A stretch of DNA of 64,000 nt from Paraburkholderia tagetis (GCF_022213065.1 NZ_JAKLJA010000001.1:372001-436000); one strand, 5' to 3'. Counted from the stretch's first letter, positions 1 to 9,563 are shown. Numbers and translations: made by a program. Notes: generated from the letters alone by a model not told the origin.

Positions 1-306
1 CACCTTGATGATCGCGATGCGAATGCGCTCGCGCATCAGGACCGGGTTGGTCTCCTCGGCGATGGCGTTGATGCCGTCGAAGCCGTAGACGACGTTGAAC
101 AGGTCGCTGCCGAGCGCCGTCGTCAGCGCGATGGACAGCGACTGGCCGAGGTTGTCGAGCAGTTCGACGCGCGCGAGATCGAGCAGGCCGTTCGTCGTGA
201 CGAAGCGGATATCGCGGCCGATATCGGCGTCCGCCTCGGCGGGGTCGCACGCGACGCCCCAGCCCAGCACCCTGCGCCGCAGCGGGTCTTTCTGTTGGTC
301 GATCAT
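1..306 (-). CDS. gp25/GPW-like baseplate protein (partial, 3' end off window)
   Basis: This is the last visible gene of the minus-strand contractile-tail operon, cut by the left edge after about 102 codons. It starts MIDQQKDPLRRRVLGWG, with a strong GGGAGG ribosome site just upstream. The acidic stretch around residues 20-35 and the block from residue 50 on (LGQSLSIALTTALGSDLFNV) resemble small gp25/GPW or gp46-like baseplate wedge proteins. In contractile systems these sit next to the spike and PAAR genes, as here. gp25-type proteins act at the baseplate where sheath assembly begins. The family call rests on position and overall look, not on a profile search. It could instead be another small baseplate protein. 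Confidence 0.5.
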   Translation of the reverse strand, partial: MIDQQKDPLRRRVLGWGVACDPAEADADIGRDIRFVTTNGLLDLARVELLDNLGQSLSIALTTALGSDLFNVVYGFDGINAIAEETNPVLMRERIRIAIIKV

Positions 307-375
307 CGATCCTCCCTTGGGATGCCCTCGCGTGTGCCGTTGCGTTGTCCTGGCGCTGTTCTGGTTCGCGCTGCC

Positions 376-735
376 CTAGCTCGCGGTGAGTTTCGTTTGC
401 CCGGCGATGCCCGCGAGCAGCGTTTGCGGGGTCACCTTGCCCACCATGCCATCGGTGGTGCCCGCCAGCGTGTCGAGCATGACCGGCTGGCCGCCGGCCT
501 GGAGTTTGGCCGCGGGGCCGCCCGTGACCGACGCGACCGTCGTGCACGGCTTCGCGGTCGGGCCCGATGAATCCGAAGCCGGCGGCGTCGAGCAGCCCGC
601 GACCGACTGGCTTGCGATGCCGCTTTGAAGCAAGACGGCGGCGCCGTTCACCTGCAGCTTCGTGGCGCTCGAAGTCGATACGTTTCCCGCGTGGCCGCAC
701 GTCACGTTGCTCGCGGTGGTCAGCACGCCTGGCAT
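376..735 (-). CDS. PAAR-like spike-tip protein
   Basis: A 119-residue protein made of repeated short beta segments with spaced Cys, Gly and Thr. It contains CGHAGNVS near the N-terminus, then a GCST segment, a KPCTT segment and a GGPAAKLQAGGQPVML segment, a pattern typical of PAAR and PAAR-like (DUF4280-type) tips. Such proteins form the sharp metal-binding cone on top of a gp5/VgrG trimer. It lies directly after the spike gene with an 11-nt gap and has its own GAGGAG ribosome site, which is why the start at 735 was chosen over longer out-of-context extensions. No extra toxin domain is fused to it. PAAR-like identity is well supported by context and moderately by sequence. Confidence 0.65.
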   Translation of the reverse strand: MPGVLTTASNVTCGHAGNVSTSSATKLQVNGAAVLLQSGIASQSVAGCSTPPASDSSGPTAKPCTTVASVTGGPAAKLQAGGQPVMLDTLAGTTDGMVGKVTPQTLLAGIAGQTKLTAS

Positions 736-746
736 GGCGGTGCTCC

Positions 747-2903
747 TCAATGAACGTTCATGTTGGACTGCACCTGGACGTCGACGCTGTCCGCCTTCAT
801 CGTGATGGTCCCGGTCCCGGCGTCGAGCGTGATGTTCTTCGCGGTGATGGTCACGCTGCCGTCCTGCTTCATGACGATCGACGATTGCCCGCTGGCGTGT
901 TCGATCGTCACCGATCCCTGGTCCGCAGGCCGCGCGGGCCGCTCGCCCGCATTCTTGAGATGGTCGCTGCCGACGCGCAGCGTGAGCTCGCCAACCTCGA
1001 TGACGCGGTTGCCGTCGGCGTCGATCAGGTCGTTCGTGGCTTTGCCGGCGTACTCGGCGGGCGTCGCCGTATCGGCCACCTGGCTGCGGCTGGCCGGGTC
1101 GACAGCGGCGGGCAGGATCAGCCAGTAGTCGCCGGCCTGCGACGTCGGCCCATGCCCCGAGGTCCACAATGCGCCGACTTCCACCGGGTCCTCGGCGCGG
1201 CCGTTGCGATGGGCGAGCACCACGCGCATGCCGGGGTAGCGCGGCAGCACGAGCCCGCACTTGCCCCACGCGAACGGCGACGCGTAGCTCACGCCTTCGA
1301 GCGGCGCGGGGCTGTCGCGCCGGATATCGAGGCGCCGGGCCTGGTTCGCGCGCCCGTCCGGCTCGACCAGCCCGCGAAAGACGCGCTCCGTCTGGCCCGG
1401 CGGCTCGGTCGTGCCGTCGCCGGACGGATGAAAGCCGCGCACCTCGCCGATGTCGACGCTGCGTGGTGTTTCCGCGCCTTCGCGCACCGCCTGGCGGATT
1501 GCCGAGACCGCCGACGCGGCGCCGTCCGAGCGGGTGCCCGTGGTGCCGGTCGCGCGGCCCGGCGCATGCGCGCCCGTGCCGGAGGCCGTATCCCAGGGCC
1601 GCGACAGGTCCGCGATCTCGACGCCCGTCACGGTCGTCACGAACCCGGTCGCGCGGCCGAGCGCGTGCGTCACCGAGGTCACGTAAAGATTGACCGGATG
1701 CGTGATCGTGTCGGCGCCCATGCCCGGAAGAATCGAGCCGGCGAATGCGCCGCCGAGCAGCGAATCCAGAAAGCCCGGCTGCGTCGCCATTTCCTCGGCG
1801 GGGCTGTCGAAGCTCGCCATGTCGCCGGGCTTGAGGTCGGGCCGGCCCTTGAGCGTGAGCTTGAACTGGCGGCGTGTTGCGGCTGATGTTACGGCTGATG
1901 TCGCGGCTGATGTCGTTGCCTGGGTTGCGGCGGACGTCGCGGCCGATCCCGCTGCCGGCGTTGCCGAATCGGGCGACGCGTCCGGATCGGCCGACACGCG
2001 ATCGAGCGTCTCGACGCGGAGCAGTCCGCTGCCGAGCGTCAGCGGCTTCGAATCGCCGGTGAGCGGAAATTGACGGACTCCGAAATAAAGCGAGCCGTCG
2101 CGGATCAACATCAGCCCGCGCCCGTACTTGCCGCTCGCGTGCTCCATCCGGGTTGCGAGGCCCGCGAGCGCGGCGGCATAGGGGGTGCCCGAATCGATCG
2201 ACACCTGTTCGTCGCCGGGACTGGCGGCGGGACTCGCGCTGGAACTCGCGCCCGAGCTGCCGCTCGGGTTGCTGCTGGGGTTGCCACCGGGGTTGCCGCT
2301 GCTCGTCGGCATCGAGCCGTCCGCGCCGAAGCCCTGCAACTTGATGTCAATGCCCGTGCGCTGCCCGATCGTCGTGACCGCTTCGCTGAGTTTGGTCGCG
2401 CTCACCGGCTGCGCGACCCGCATCGTCGAGAGGTTTTGATAGACGCGCTCCTTGCACTCGATGGTCGCCTCGTAGCGGCGCACGCCCACCGCGCGCGTCA
2501 CCTTGACGATGCGCAGCACCGCGACCAGCGACGATGCCATCGACGCCGGATCGAAGCGCCCGAGGGTGTCGGTCAAGCCGCCGAGGTTGGCGAGATAGCC
2601 GAGCGGGCTCGCGTTCGCGTCGACCCAGTACAGATAGAGCTGCACGACAGTCGGCTGCGATGCCGCGCCGCTCTGGGCGATCTGCGCATAATGCGCGTCG
2701 GTCATGCCCTCGATCGTGATCGAGCAGGAACCGGGTTCGAGCCCGGCCGGCAGCGTTGCGTTCAGCCGCGCCTCGTAGTCGGCGGAGCAGACAGTCAGCA
2801 GCGCGGGCTGGATCGTTCCGGCTGTCTCCGTGTGGAAAGTGAGCGCCCAGCCGGACGCGTTGCCGATCATCACCTGGTTCGGGGACAGCGTCGGGAGGCT
2901 CAT
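747..2903 (-). CDS. gp5/VgrG-like baseplate spike (hub) protein
   Basis: A 718-residue multidomain spike. The N-terminal ~200 residues look like a hub domain. Two low-complexity Gly/Pro/Ser and Ala/Thr/Ser linkers follow at about 198-232 and 312-344. A gp5/VgrG-type OB-fold segment lies near 500-600 and includes RGLVEPDGRANQ and FAWGKCGLVLPRYPGMRVVL. The C-terminus (about 660-715) is made of alternating Ile/Val/Thr strands such as GSVTITAKNITLDAGTG, the usual needle-like beta-helix. It would trimerise at the tail tip and carry the PAAR-like protein encoded next. Its ATG overlaps the TGA of the upstream gene (ATGA), implying coupled translation. A longer reading through another frame upstream was discarded for this reason. 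Confidence 0.75.
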   Translation of the reverse strand: MSLPTLSPNQVMIGNASGWALTFHTETAGTIQPALLTVCSADYEARLNATLPAGLEPGSCSITIEGMTDAHYAQIAQSGAASQPTVVQLYLYWVDANASPLGYLANLGGLTDTLGRFDPASMASSLVAVLRIVKVTRAVGVRRYEATIECKERVYQNLSTMRVAQPVSATKLSEAVTTIGQRTGIDIKLQGFGADGSMPTSSGNPGGNPSSNPSGSSGASSSASPAASPGDEQVSIDSGTPYAAALAGLATRMEHASGKYGRGLMLIRDGSLYFGVRQFPLTGDSKPLTLGSGLLRVETLDRVSADPDASPDSATPAAGSAATSAATQATTSAATSAVTSAATRRQFKLTLKGRPDLKPGDMASFDSPAEEMATQPGFLDSLLGGAFAGSILPGMGADTITHPVNLYVTSVTHALGRATGFVTTVTGVEIADLSRPWDTASGTGAHAPGRATGTTGTRSDGAASAVSAIRQAVREGAETPRSVDIGEVRGFHPSGDGTTEPPGQTERVFRGLVEPDGRANQARRLDIRRDSPAPLEGVSYASPFAWGKCGLVLPRYPGMRVVLAHRNGRAEDPVEVGALWTSGHGPTSQAGDYWLILPAAVDPASRSQVADTATPAEYAGKATNDLIDADGNRVIEVGELTLRVGSDHLKNAGERPARPADQGSVTIEHASGQSSIVMKQDGSVTITAKNITLDAGTGTITMKADSVDVQVQSNMNVH

Positions 2904-3559
2904 CGCAGAATCCTCGGGATCGTGATGCGCAGCCGGTCGTAGATTGTCTGCGCGACGCTCAGTTCGACCACCGAGCGCATCGTGATATGCGGCGGCAGAC
3001 GCAGGCGCAGGAACGGATTGAGCGGCACCGGCCCGAAGGTCTGCACGCCCGTATCGTTGCGGCGCCACGCGAGCGTGAGCGTCGAGCCGTAGTCGCCCGG
3101 GCCGATCATGGAGCCCGCGCGCAGATCCCATGACACCACCGACACTTCGAGACGGCCCGCCGCGTCGCCGCCGTCCGCGGGCACGCTGAACGTGAGTCCG
3201 GCCGTGAGCGGGACCGACGCGACATTCGTGCCATTGCGCTGGATCAGCAGCCGCGCCGTCGAGCGCTCCACGTTGCCGACCGGCGCGCTTGCCGCAGGAT
3301 TCGTTGCCGGGTTTGCCGCCGGATCGCACGCGTCCGTCTGCACGGTGCTGGCCGACACCACGGCGGCCGGGTCCGCCTGTTGCCACTCGCCGGCGAGACC
3401 GGTGGGCACCGCGAGCACCGCGCTGAAGTCGGCGTCGAGCGTGATGGGCTGCGGAATGCCGGTCATGATCTTTTGCGCGATCGTCGCGAAGCCGTCGGGG
3501 GCGGCGGGCGGGTCTGCGGGCGTCAGGTAGCGGTCGACGGGGATGGGGGGCGCGGGCAT
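2900..3559 (-). CDS. Unknown contractile-tail operon protein, 219 aa
   Basis: I do not recognise this protein. It is Pro/Ala-rich at the N-terminus and has an Ala/Asn/Pro-rich stretch near residues 80-95. The second half is beta-rich, with WDLRAGSMIGPGDYGSTLTL and LNPFLRLRLPP. The start at 3559 leaves 2 nt after the upstream stop, and its TGA overlaps the spike ATG. In other contractile systems, genes between the tail-tube/LysM-type proteins and the spike encode baseplate hub adaptors, so a structural adaptor role is the natural guess. No catalytic motif was seen. Confidence 0.55.
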   Translation of the reverse strand: MPAPPIPVDRYLTPADPPAAPDGFATIAQKIMTGIPQPITLDADFSAVLAVPTGLAGEWQQADPAAVVSASTVQTDACDPAANPATNPAASAPVGNVERSTARLLIQRNGTNVASVPLTAGLTFSVPADGGDAAGRLEVSVVSWDLRAGSMIGPGDYGSTLTLAWRRNDTGVQTFGPVPLNPFLRLRLPPHITMRSVVELSVAQTIYDRLRITIPRILR

Positions 3560-3561
3560 CG

Positions 3562-4056
3562 TCAGTTCCCTCCTGCGTCCATCAGCGCGCCCACGCCCAC
3601 GCTCGCGAGATCGAGCAGCTTGCCTAGCGCGCCGGGCAGCGGCATGTAGGCGAGCTGGATCGTCACGTCGAGCGCTTCGCGTTTGGTCGTGCTGGCCGTG
3701 AAGGTCAGCGACTGGATCTGCATGTCGGTGCGGATCGTCATCGCGGTGATCAGGATCAGGCCCGACACCTTGCCGCCGGTGAACGAGCCGAGCGCGGTGC
3801 CGCGCTTGCTCGATTCGGCCAGCGTTTCGAGTGCGAGCTTCCACGCGAAACGCTCCATGCCCACCAGCACGCCGGTCAGATCGATCGTGTCGTCGTGCAC
3901 GCCCACGATCGCCTTCGCACCGGTCGAGCCGATGGGCGGCAGGTGGTAGGTCTCCGTGAGCTTCATCGTCGTGACGGCCCAGATCGGAATCGGCAGGATG
4001 CCGTCCGAGATGATTGCCGACGGGATGTTCGCGTAGTTCTGGTAGCTGGAGGCCAT
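3562..4056 (-). CDS. GpU-like phage tail protein
   Basis: A 164-residue protein with a good GGGAGG ribosome site. The core pattern, DDTIDLTGVLVG, then an alpha helix (ALETLAESSKRGT), then GSFTGGKVSGLILI and beta strands to about residue 145, parallels the P2 GpU tail-protein layout (DTITLSGVL, helix, G..YG, strands). GpU-type proteins finish or terminate contractile tails. The C-terminus has a short hydrophobic/Gly-rich end. It sits between two unrecognised operon members and is packed nose to tail with both. It might instead be a second tube-like or LysM-type adaptor; the match was made by eye and is moderate. Confidence 0.5.
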   Translation of the reverse strand: MASSYQNYANIPSAIISDGILPIPIWAVTTMKLTETYHLPPIGSTGAKAIVGVHDDTIDLTGVLVGMERFAWKLALETLAESSKRGTALGSFTGGKVSGLILITAMTIRTDMQIQSLTFTASTTKREALDVTIQLAYMPLPGALGKLLDLASVGVGALMDAGGN

Positions 4057-4776
4057 CTATATCCTCCCGGTTGCTTCTTGCAGTAACGCGGCGATTGCTT
4101 CGTGCACGGCCGCAGGGGTGCCTTCTTCGGTCTCCACCGACCACGACACTTGCGCCGGGTCGAAACCGAGGGCGCTCGCGCAGTGCGCGAACGCGCCGAT
4201 CACGCTGCGCCGGTTGCGCTCCACGATGTCTGCGGGCTGTTGCCCGAATGGCCGGCCTTCGTCGTCGAAGCGCGGGAGCTGGCCGCTGAGCGGGTAGCCG
4301 AGCATCGGGAAGCGCAGACGGATCTCGCGCCAGTTGGGCTGCCAATGGAAGCTGACGTAGGCAAGCGTGAGAAGAATCGGCGGCTGGCCGGCCGTGTCGG
4401 CGGCGGTGACCCGGCCGTACCAGGCCGGCTCGGCGCACAGGTCCGGCTCGACAAAGCGCAGACCGCCGATCAACTGCACCGCATAGCGATCTCCGGCGGG
4501 AAGGTGATCGAAAACGTCCGGCTTTATTGCAGCGTGTCCGTCGAGTTTCGTGACGGGCCACTGCGCGACCGTCTCGCCGGGCCAGGGGGCAGCGTCGCGA
4601 TCTGGCGAGGCGGAGGGCGGCCAGCAGAACGGCTCCCCAGAGACGGCCGCGCGGCACTCCATCGGCAGAAAGACTTCCGGCGACCAGCGCTCCACCAGGC
4701 GGCGCAGGATCACGGTCGGGTTGCCGGCCGGATCGCCTGTCGGTGGAAGCGCCAATATCAGATCTATTGCGTGCAT
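4057..4776 (-). CDS. Unknown tail-operon protein, 239 aa
   Basis: No family was recognised. It is a soluble-looking 239-residue protein, rich in Trp and Pro (WSPEVFLPMECR, AEPAWYGRV, FHWQPNWREIRLRFPMLGY), with no signal peptide or membrane span. Its stop abuts the start of the next gene. The ATG at 4776 was chosen; a TTG at 4791 would add five residues, and neither has a strong ribosome site. It directly follows the giant gene. That position makes it a candidate for baseplate structure, for a chaperone of the giant protein, or for immunity if the giant is an effector. None of these roles is shown by the sequence. Confidence 0.55.
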   Translation of the reverse strand: MHAIDLILALPPTGDPAGNPTVILRRLVERWSPEVFLPMECRAAVSGEPFCWPPSASPDRDAAPWPGETVAQWPVTKLDGHAAIKPDVFDHLPAGDRYAVQLIGGLRFVEPDLCAEPAWYGRVTAADTAGQPPILLTLAYVSFHWQPNWREIRLRFPMLGYPLSGQLPRFDDEGRPFGQQPADIVERNRRSVIGAFAHCASALGFDPAQVSWSVETEEGTPAAVHEAIAALLQEATGRI

Positions 4777-4802
4777 CGTCTCGTCCCGCAAGGTCTCGTC
4801 GG

Positions 4803-7800
4803 TCAGGGTGTCCAGGCGTGGATCATGGCGCCCTGCGAATTGTAGAAGCGAATCTGGCTGATATTCGTCCAGCCCGCGTTATCGCGGATCACGCGGTCCA
4901 GAAATGGCGCGAGCGAACCGTCGGCCTGCATCTGCGCGAGCAGCGCGTCATAAGAGAAGCCGTCCACGGATGGATCGATGCGCACGTCGATCTCCCTGCG
5001 CAACCAGCGAATCCCCCCGCGCCTGGCATAGATGCCGCCAGCGGCGTATTCGTCGATCTTGTGGCTGAGGCTGGCGCTGTTCAAATTGCGCTGGAGCGAG
5101 CCGAGCGGATCGGCACGGTCGACGGTGGGAATGCGCGTGGCCACCGACTCGCGGCCGATGGTTTGCCCCGTGTCGGTCGTGAGCAGGACGTCCGGACCTC
5201 TCTCGCCTTCACCCGCGACTTCGACTTTAGCCACATTGACATCGGCAGGCAGCGTGAGCATCGTTTGCGCCTGGGCCGGCGTGACGTTGTCGCCCAGCAG
5301 CCGGACATACGCGCGCGCTTCCTCCGCCGCGGCCGGGAAGGTCGTGGCCCTCGGCCCGCTGCCGACCGTGCGGGTCGGGAATCCCGCCTGGCCGATGTCG
5401 GCGGCGATCTGGTCGATTTCGGCGATGGGTGTCGGCCCGCGCGCCGTCGCGGACTGGAGCGCCTGGATCAGCTCGCTCATCTCGAAGCGTTGCAGGTTGC
5501 CGCCGCTCAGCGCGTGCACGCGTGCGAGGAGCCGGCCGAGCGCGTCGATCGCCGCGCTTTCGTGGCCCGGATAGCGGCCCACGAAGGTTCGGAACGGCGT
5601 GCGATTGGCGCGCTGGCGCAGCATCTCCATCACGTCGTCATGGCGAATGATGGCCTCGGCGTGTCCCAGCTCGCTCCAGAACGGCAGGTCGTCGCGATAC
5701 AACCCGCGTAGCGCCGCGTCGAAGCGCGCGCCCGTGAGCCGCTGGAATTCCTGCACGGTCATGCCCGAGCGTTCGACATAGACGTTGTCCAGCGCGCGCT
5801 GGAGTTCCGCGTCGAGCGTCAGATGCTGCTGCAACACGTACAGCAGCGCGTCCGGCGGAACGCGGTTGCCGGCGCGCAGCAGCGTGGCGACGGCGAGATC
5901 CTGCTGGTCCTGCGAGAACGCGCGCAGCGCCCCGGCAAAGGCGTCGAACCCGGCCACCGCCTCGGCAATCGTGGTGCCGAACGGGCCGTGCGCGCCCGTG
6001 AGCGCGCGGAACGAATCGAACCCGTTGCGGCCGATGAAGTCGAGCGCATGCGGCGCACTCGCGAGCGGTTCGAGGTAGCCGTCCTGCGCGAGCTGATTGA
6101 CGATCTCCTGCCGCTGCGCACCGAGCCAGCGCAAGTACCCGGGCGCGTCGGCGCTCGGGATCGCGCGCATCAGCGTATCCGCTGCCGCCGACTCCAGCGC
6201 CCCGTACAGACGGTCGAGTCCCTCGCCGACGCCAACGTCCAGACCGCCTTTTTCGAGCGCCTGCGCAATGCCTTCGGGCGTCACGAGTTGCTCCGGACGA
6301 CGAAGCATTTCCAGCGCCGAGATCTGCTGCGCATCGTTAAAGTGCGCGAGCCGGCCGAGGAAGGCGTCGCAATCGGCCGCCGAAAGCCGGAACGACGGCC
6401 CGGCGAGCACGTCCCAGATGCGGTTGACGTCCCCGGTCGTCAGGTGGTGCAGCAGATTGGACGACGACGCCAGTCCGTCGAGCTGCCCGCCGCCGATCAG
6501 CGCGCTTGCGCGTTCGTCGGTAAGCCGCCCGAGCGCGTTCAGCAGTTGCCTCGCGCGGCCTTTGTCGAGCACCACGCGGTTCAGGAACGCCAGCAGTTCC
6601 TCTTGCGACATGCGCGCCGCCCCGGCCTCGGTCGTCGACAACAGCCGTTCGAGCCCGTCGGTCTCGACCGATCCCATGCCGATGTCGGCGAGTTCGAAGA
6701 CCCGCCGGAACATCGCGAACTCGAAGCGCCGCCCGATGGCGCCGGCGCTCAGCCCCTCGCCGAGCGTCGCCATGCGCTCGCGCAGGCCGTCGATGATGGT
6801 CTGGACGCTCGATTCTTCGAGGAAGGTCGCGAGACGCTGCCGGATCGCGGAAAGCGCCTCCGAGATCTCGGCCGCATAGCGGGCCGGCGACACGCCCGAT
6901 TCGCGGATCATCCGGATGGCGTCCTCGGCGGTGTTCAGCACGGTTTGCCCGCCGACCCGGAACGCGCCCTGCAGCGCCGGGCCGATCACGAATTCGCCGA
7001 ACAGCCCGAACACGGCGCCCATCGTCATGCCGTGCACGTACTGGCCGAGGCTCGGCCCCGGTCCGTTGCGCAGCAGGGTGTCGGCGAGCCCATGTGAGAA
7101 GACCACCGCGCCGCCGCCGAGCGAGCCGCCCACGACGCCCACGAACAGCCGCTCCGCGACCCAGCCGCCGACGATTTGCGGCATCGTCGCGCGCCCGATG
7201 CGCAGCGCGATGGCGCGCCCGCCGATGCCCGCGAAGCGGAAGGTCAGCGCGAACAGGTAGCCGTCGATCGCCGCCATCACGAAGCCTTCGAGGCTGTAGT
7301 GCTTCGCGGTCGCGAGATAGAGGATCTCCGAGATGACGATTGAGGTCAGCACGGTCCCCGCGCCGCCGGCCGCCTCGACCAGCACGCCGATGATGCCGGC
7401 TTCCCACGCAACGGCGATCACCGCGATGCCGCCGATCACGAGCCCCACCTTCTCGAAGCGCTCGCCCATGCGGCCCAGTTGCCAGCCGAACAGGAGCCAC
7501 TCGAAATCGAGTTCCGAGGTCGTGCGGCTCGTGCCGGGAATGTCGGTCCAGCTCGCTTCGCCTTCGATCTTCTGGACCACGTTGAAGGTCACGTTGTAGC
7601 GCTCGATGCCGCGGTCGACCGCGAGTTCGATCGCGGTGACGCGCAGCGACGTGATCTGGTTGACGGTGTCGAAGTCGTCGTTCGTCAGGTGGATCGCTGC
7701 CGCCGCGCGGTTGATCGCTTCATTGGCGAACTGATCGTTGCTGAAGTCCTGGGCGACGCGGCCGGCCATGATGTCCGCGAGAAGCTGATTGGCCGCGGTC

Positions 7801-9563
7801 TCCAGCGCCGCGTCGAATTGCGCGCGCCGCGCTTCGACGAGGTGCCGCACACGCGCGTGCGTCGCGTAGTCGGCGTAGGCGTCCGCGACGACGCCGTTGC
7901 GCGCGACGCGCTGATCGGCATCCTGGTGCAGCCACATGGCGCCGCTGTCAGGAAAGTAGCGGTTCGCGAGCGCCGTGCGCGTCGCCGCGTTGTAGTCGGC
8001 CCGCATCTGGCTGATGCGCGCATGGGCGTTGTAACGCAGCGACGCCGTGGCCGCCTGGATGAAGTGCAGCGCGGCGTCGCCACGCGTGGCCGCCATCTTG
8101 TCCAGCAGCGCGTTGAACCACCGGCCGCCCTCGCGCGCCTCGAGCGTCCCCATCACCAGGTCGAACATCGTGCGGACCCCGCCCGCGCCGGCGTAGGCGC
8201 CGAAGTTGCCGGTGTAGAGGGCGTCGAGGCGGCTCCACCAGGTGATCTGGTCCAGCGAGTCGTCGGGGTAGTGGCCCAGCAGGTCGACGATCGCATTCGC
8301 GACCGTCTCGGCATGCGTGCGATGGTTGATCGCGAACTGCTGATCCTCGCTCAGCGCGAAGGTCGCGGACAGCAGCGCGCCACGCCAGCCGGCCTGCCAG
8401 CGGCCCCAGCGGCTGTCCGGGACGAGCGCCAGCGTGGCCGGATTCGTTAGCGGGGCGACAGCCGTGCGCACGGCTTCCGGCAGCGTGTCCAGGGTGTCCT
8501 GTTTGAGCAGGAAGAGGTCGCGCTTGCGGTAGGCGAGCGGACCGGCAGGCGGCAGCAGGTCGCGATTCCCGGCGAGTAGCTCCAGCGTCGGCGGGAGCAC
8601 TGGCGCCGTGACCTCGAGCGGCGAGATGTGCAGCGTCGTGGTCTCGTCGCCCATCGCGGCGATGAAATCCGGCCACGAGACGCGCAGCGCTTCGCGAAAC
8701 CCGTCCTGGTAGACGAGGAACTCGAGGTCGCGGTTACGGACTTCGACGTCGACCGGCGTGCCTTGCCGCGCATAGGTCTCCAGGGTGATGGTTGGCAGGA
8801 CCATCAGCGTGAAGATCACCTGCGCGCCGGGCATCAGATAGACCTCGCCGCCGTAGGCCCTGAGGTAGCGGCTGTTGCCCGACAGGTCGGGCGTGGCGCC
8901 TGCCACGAGGTTGTCGCTATCGAACTGGATCACGCGCTGCCGGTCACGCTCCGATGCGCTCAACACCCAGAACGCGTCTTCGCGTCCGGTGCGCAGACGG
9001 CTCAGCTCCGTCCCGCGTGCGGACAGTTCCGCCGAAAGATCCGAGAGCCGGTACGGACGGTCGACCCGCACGACCCACAGCGAAACCCATTTCGACTGCT
9101 CCTCGTAGTCTGCGTAGAGGGTGGCGTAGTCGGCGCGGTGGCTGTGAATGGAGTCGTCGACGTAAGCGAGGTAGTCGCCGACCTTCGCGTGAAAGTTAAT
9201 GCTCGTCAGCGTTTGCCAGCCGCGCCATGGCCGCCGGCGCAGGCTCGTGCTTGTCGCCGTCGTGCCCGTGGGCGGGGTTGTCGTCTGCGTGCGCGCCGAG
9301 CGTTGGATCACGCGCGCGAGGCGCGCCTCGGTGTTCTGGCGCGTGTCGGCCGAAACGCTGCGCAGATTCGCGCCGCGCCACGCGAAGGTCGGATCGTGCA
9401 CGACGATGGCCGAAGGATCGCCGGCGCGCGCCGTCGCCGCCGACGAGCGCCGCAGCGCGCGCGCCATTGCCGCCGCGAGCGCGGCGTCGAGGTCGGCCGG
9501 ACGATGCTCGATGGCGTCGAGATCCACCGACAACCGCACCGGAATGTTGACGTTGATCCGCAT
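4803..9563 (-). CDS. Giant 1586-aa protein of the contractile operon; candidate effector or tape measure
   Basis: This is the largest gene in the window. Residues 1-40 hold an IPVRLSV strand followed by an Ala-rich helix, a motif also found at the end of the 80-aa protein encoded just upstream. Residues ~90-560 are a soluble region with no recognised fold. Residues ~704-866 contain several hydrophobic spans, for example GLVIGGIAVIAVAWEAGIIG and FVGVVGGSLGGGAVVF. A long helical stretch with many Ala/Leu/Gln follows to about 1440. The last ~130 residues look like a separate domain containing GPDVLLTTDTG and REIDVRID. Tape measures are usually helical with membrane spans and lie after the tube gene, which fits. 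However, a distinct C-terminal domain and a shared N-terminal motif fit a cargo toxin better. Neither role is proven. Confidence 0.75.
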   Translation of the reverse strand: MRINVNIPVRLSVDLDAIEHRPADLDAALAAAMARALRRSSAATARAGDPSAIVVHDPTFAWRGANLRSVSADTRQNTEARLARVIQRSARTQTTTPPTGTTATSTSLRRRPWRGWQTLTSINFHAKVGDYLAYVDDSIHSHRADYATLYADYEEQSKWVSLWVVRVDRPYRLSDLSAELSARGTELSRLRTGREDAFWVLSASERDRQRVIQFDSDNLVAGATPDLSGNSRYLRAYGGEVYLMPGAQVIFTLMVLPTITLETYARQGTPVDVEVRNRDLEFLVYQDGFREALRVSWPDFIAAMGDETTTLHISPLEVTAPVLPPTLELLAGNRDLLPPAGPLAYRKRDLFLLKQDTLDTLPEAVRTAVAPLTNPATLALVPDSRWGRWQAGWRGALLSATFALSEDQQFAINHRTHAETVANAIVDLLGHYPDDSLDQITWWSRLDALYTGNFGAYAGAGGVRTMFDLVMGTLEAREGGRWFNALLDKMAATRGDAALHFIQAATASLRYNAHARISQMRADYNAATRTALANRYFPDSGAMWLHQDADQRVARNGVVADAYADYATHARVRHLVEARRAQFDAALETAANQLLADIMAGRVAQDFSNDQFANEAINRAAAAIHLTNDDFDTVNQITSLRVTAIELAVDRGIERYNVTFNVVQKIEGEASWTDIPGTSRTTSELDFEWLLFGWQLGRMGERFEKVGLVIGGIAVIAVAWEAGIIGVLVEAAGGAGTVLTSIVISEILYLATAKHYSLEGFVMAAIDGYLFALTFRFAGIGGRAIALRIGRATMPQIVGGWVAERLFVGVVGGSLGGGAVVFSHGLADTLLRNGPGPSLGQYVHGMTMGAVFGLFGEFVIGPALQGAFRVGGQTVLNTAEDAIRMIRESGVSPARYAAEISEALSAIRQRLATFLEESSVQTIIDGLRERMATLGEGLSAGAIGRRFEFAMFRRVFELADIGMGSVETDGLERLLSTTEAGAARMSQEELLAFLNRVVLDKGRARQLLNALGRLTDERASALIGGGQLDGLASSSNLLHHLTTGDVNRIWDVLAGPSFRLSAADCDAFLGRLAHFNDAQQISALEMLRRPEQLVTPEGIAQALEKGGLDVGVGEGLDRLYGALESAAADTLMRAIPSADAPGYLRWLGAQRQEIVNQLAQDGYLEPLASAPHALDFIGRNGFDSFRALTGAHGPFGTTIAEAVAGFDAFAGALRAFSQDQQDLAVATLLRAGNRVPPDALLYVLQQHLTLDAELQRALDNVYVERSGMTVQEFQRLTGARFDAALRGLYRDDLPFWSELGHAEAIIRHDDVMEMLRQRANRTPFRTFVGRYPGHESAAIDALGRLLARVHALSGGNLQRFEMSELIQALQSATARGPTPIAEIDQIAADIGQAGFPTRTVGSGPRATTFPAAAEEARAYVRLLGDNVTPAQAQTMLTLPADVNVAKVEVAGEGERGPDVLLTTDTGQTIGRESVATRIPTVDRADPLGSLQRNLNSASLSHKIDEYAAGGIYARRGGIRWLRREIDVRIDPSVDGFSYDALLAQMQADGSLAPFLDRVIRDNAGWTNISQIRFYNSQGAMIHAWTP

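Noticed and set aside
2904..3386. N-terminal extension of the spike reading frame
   Set aside because: It overlaps the upstream gene in another frame, and the ATGA overlap with a normal start at 2903 is much better supported.
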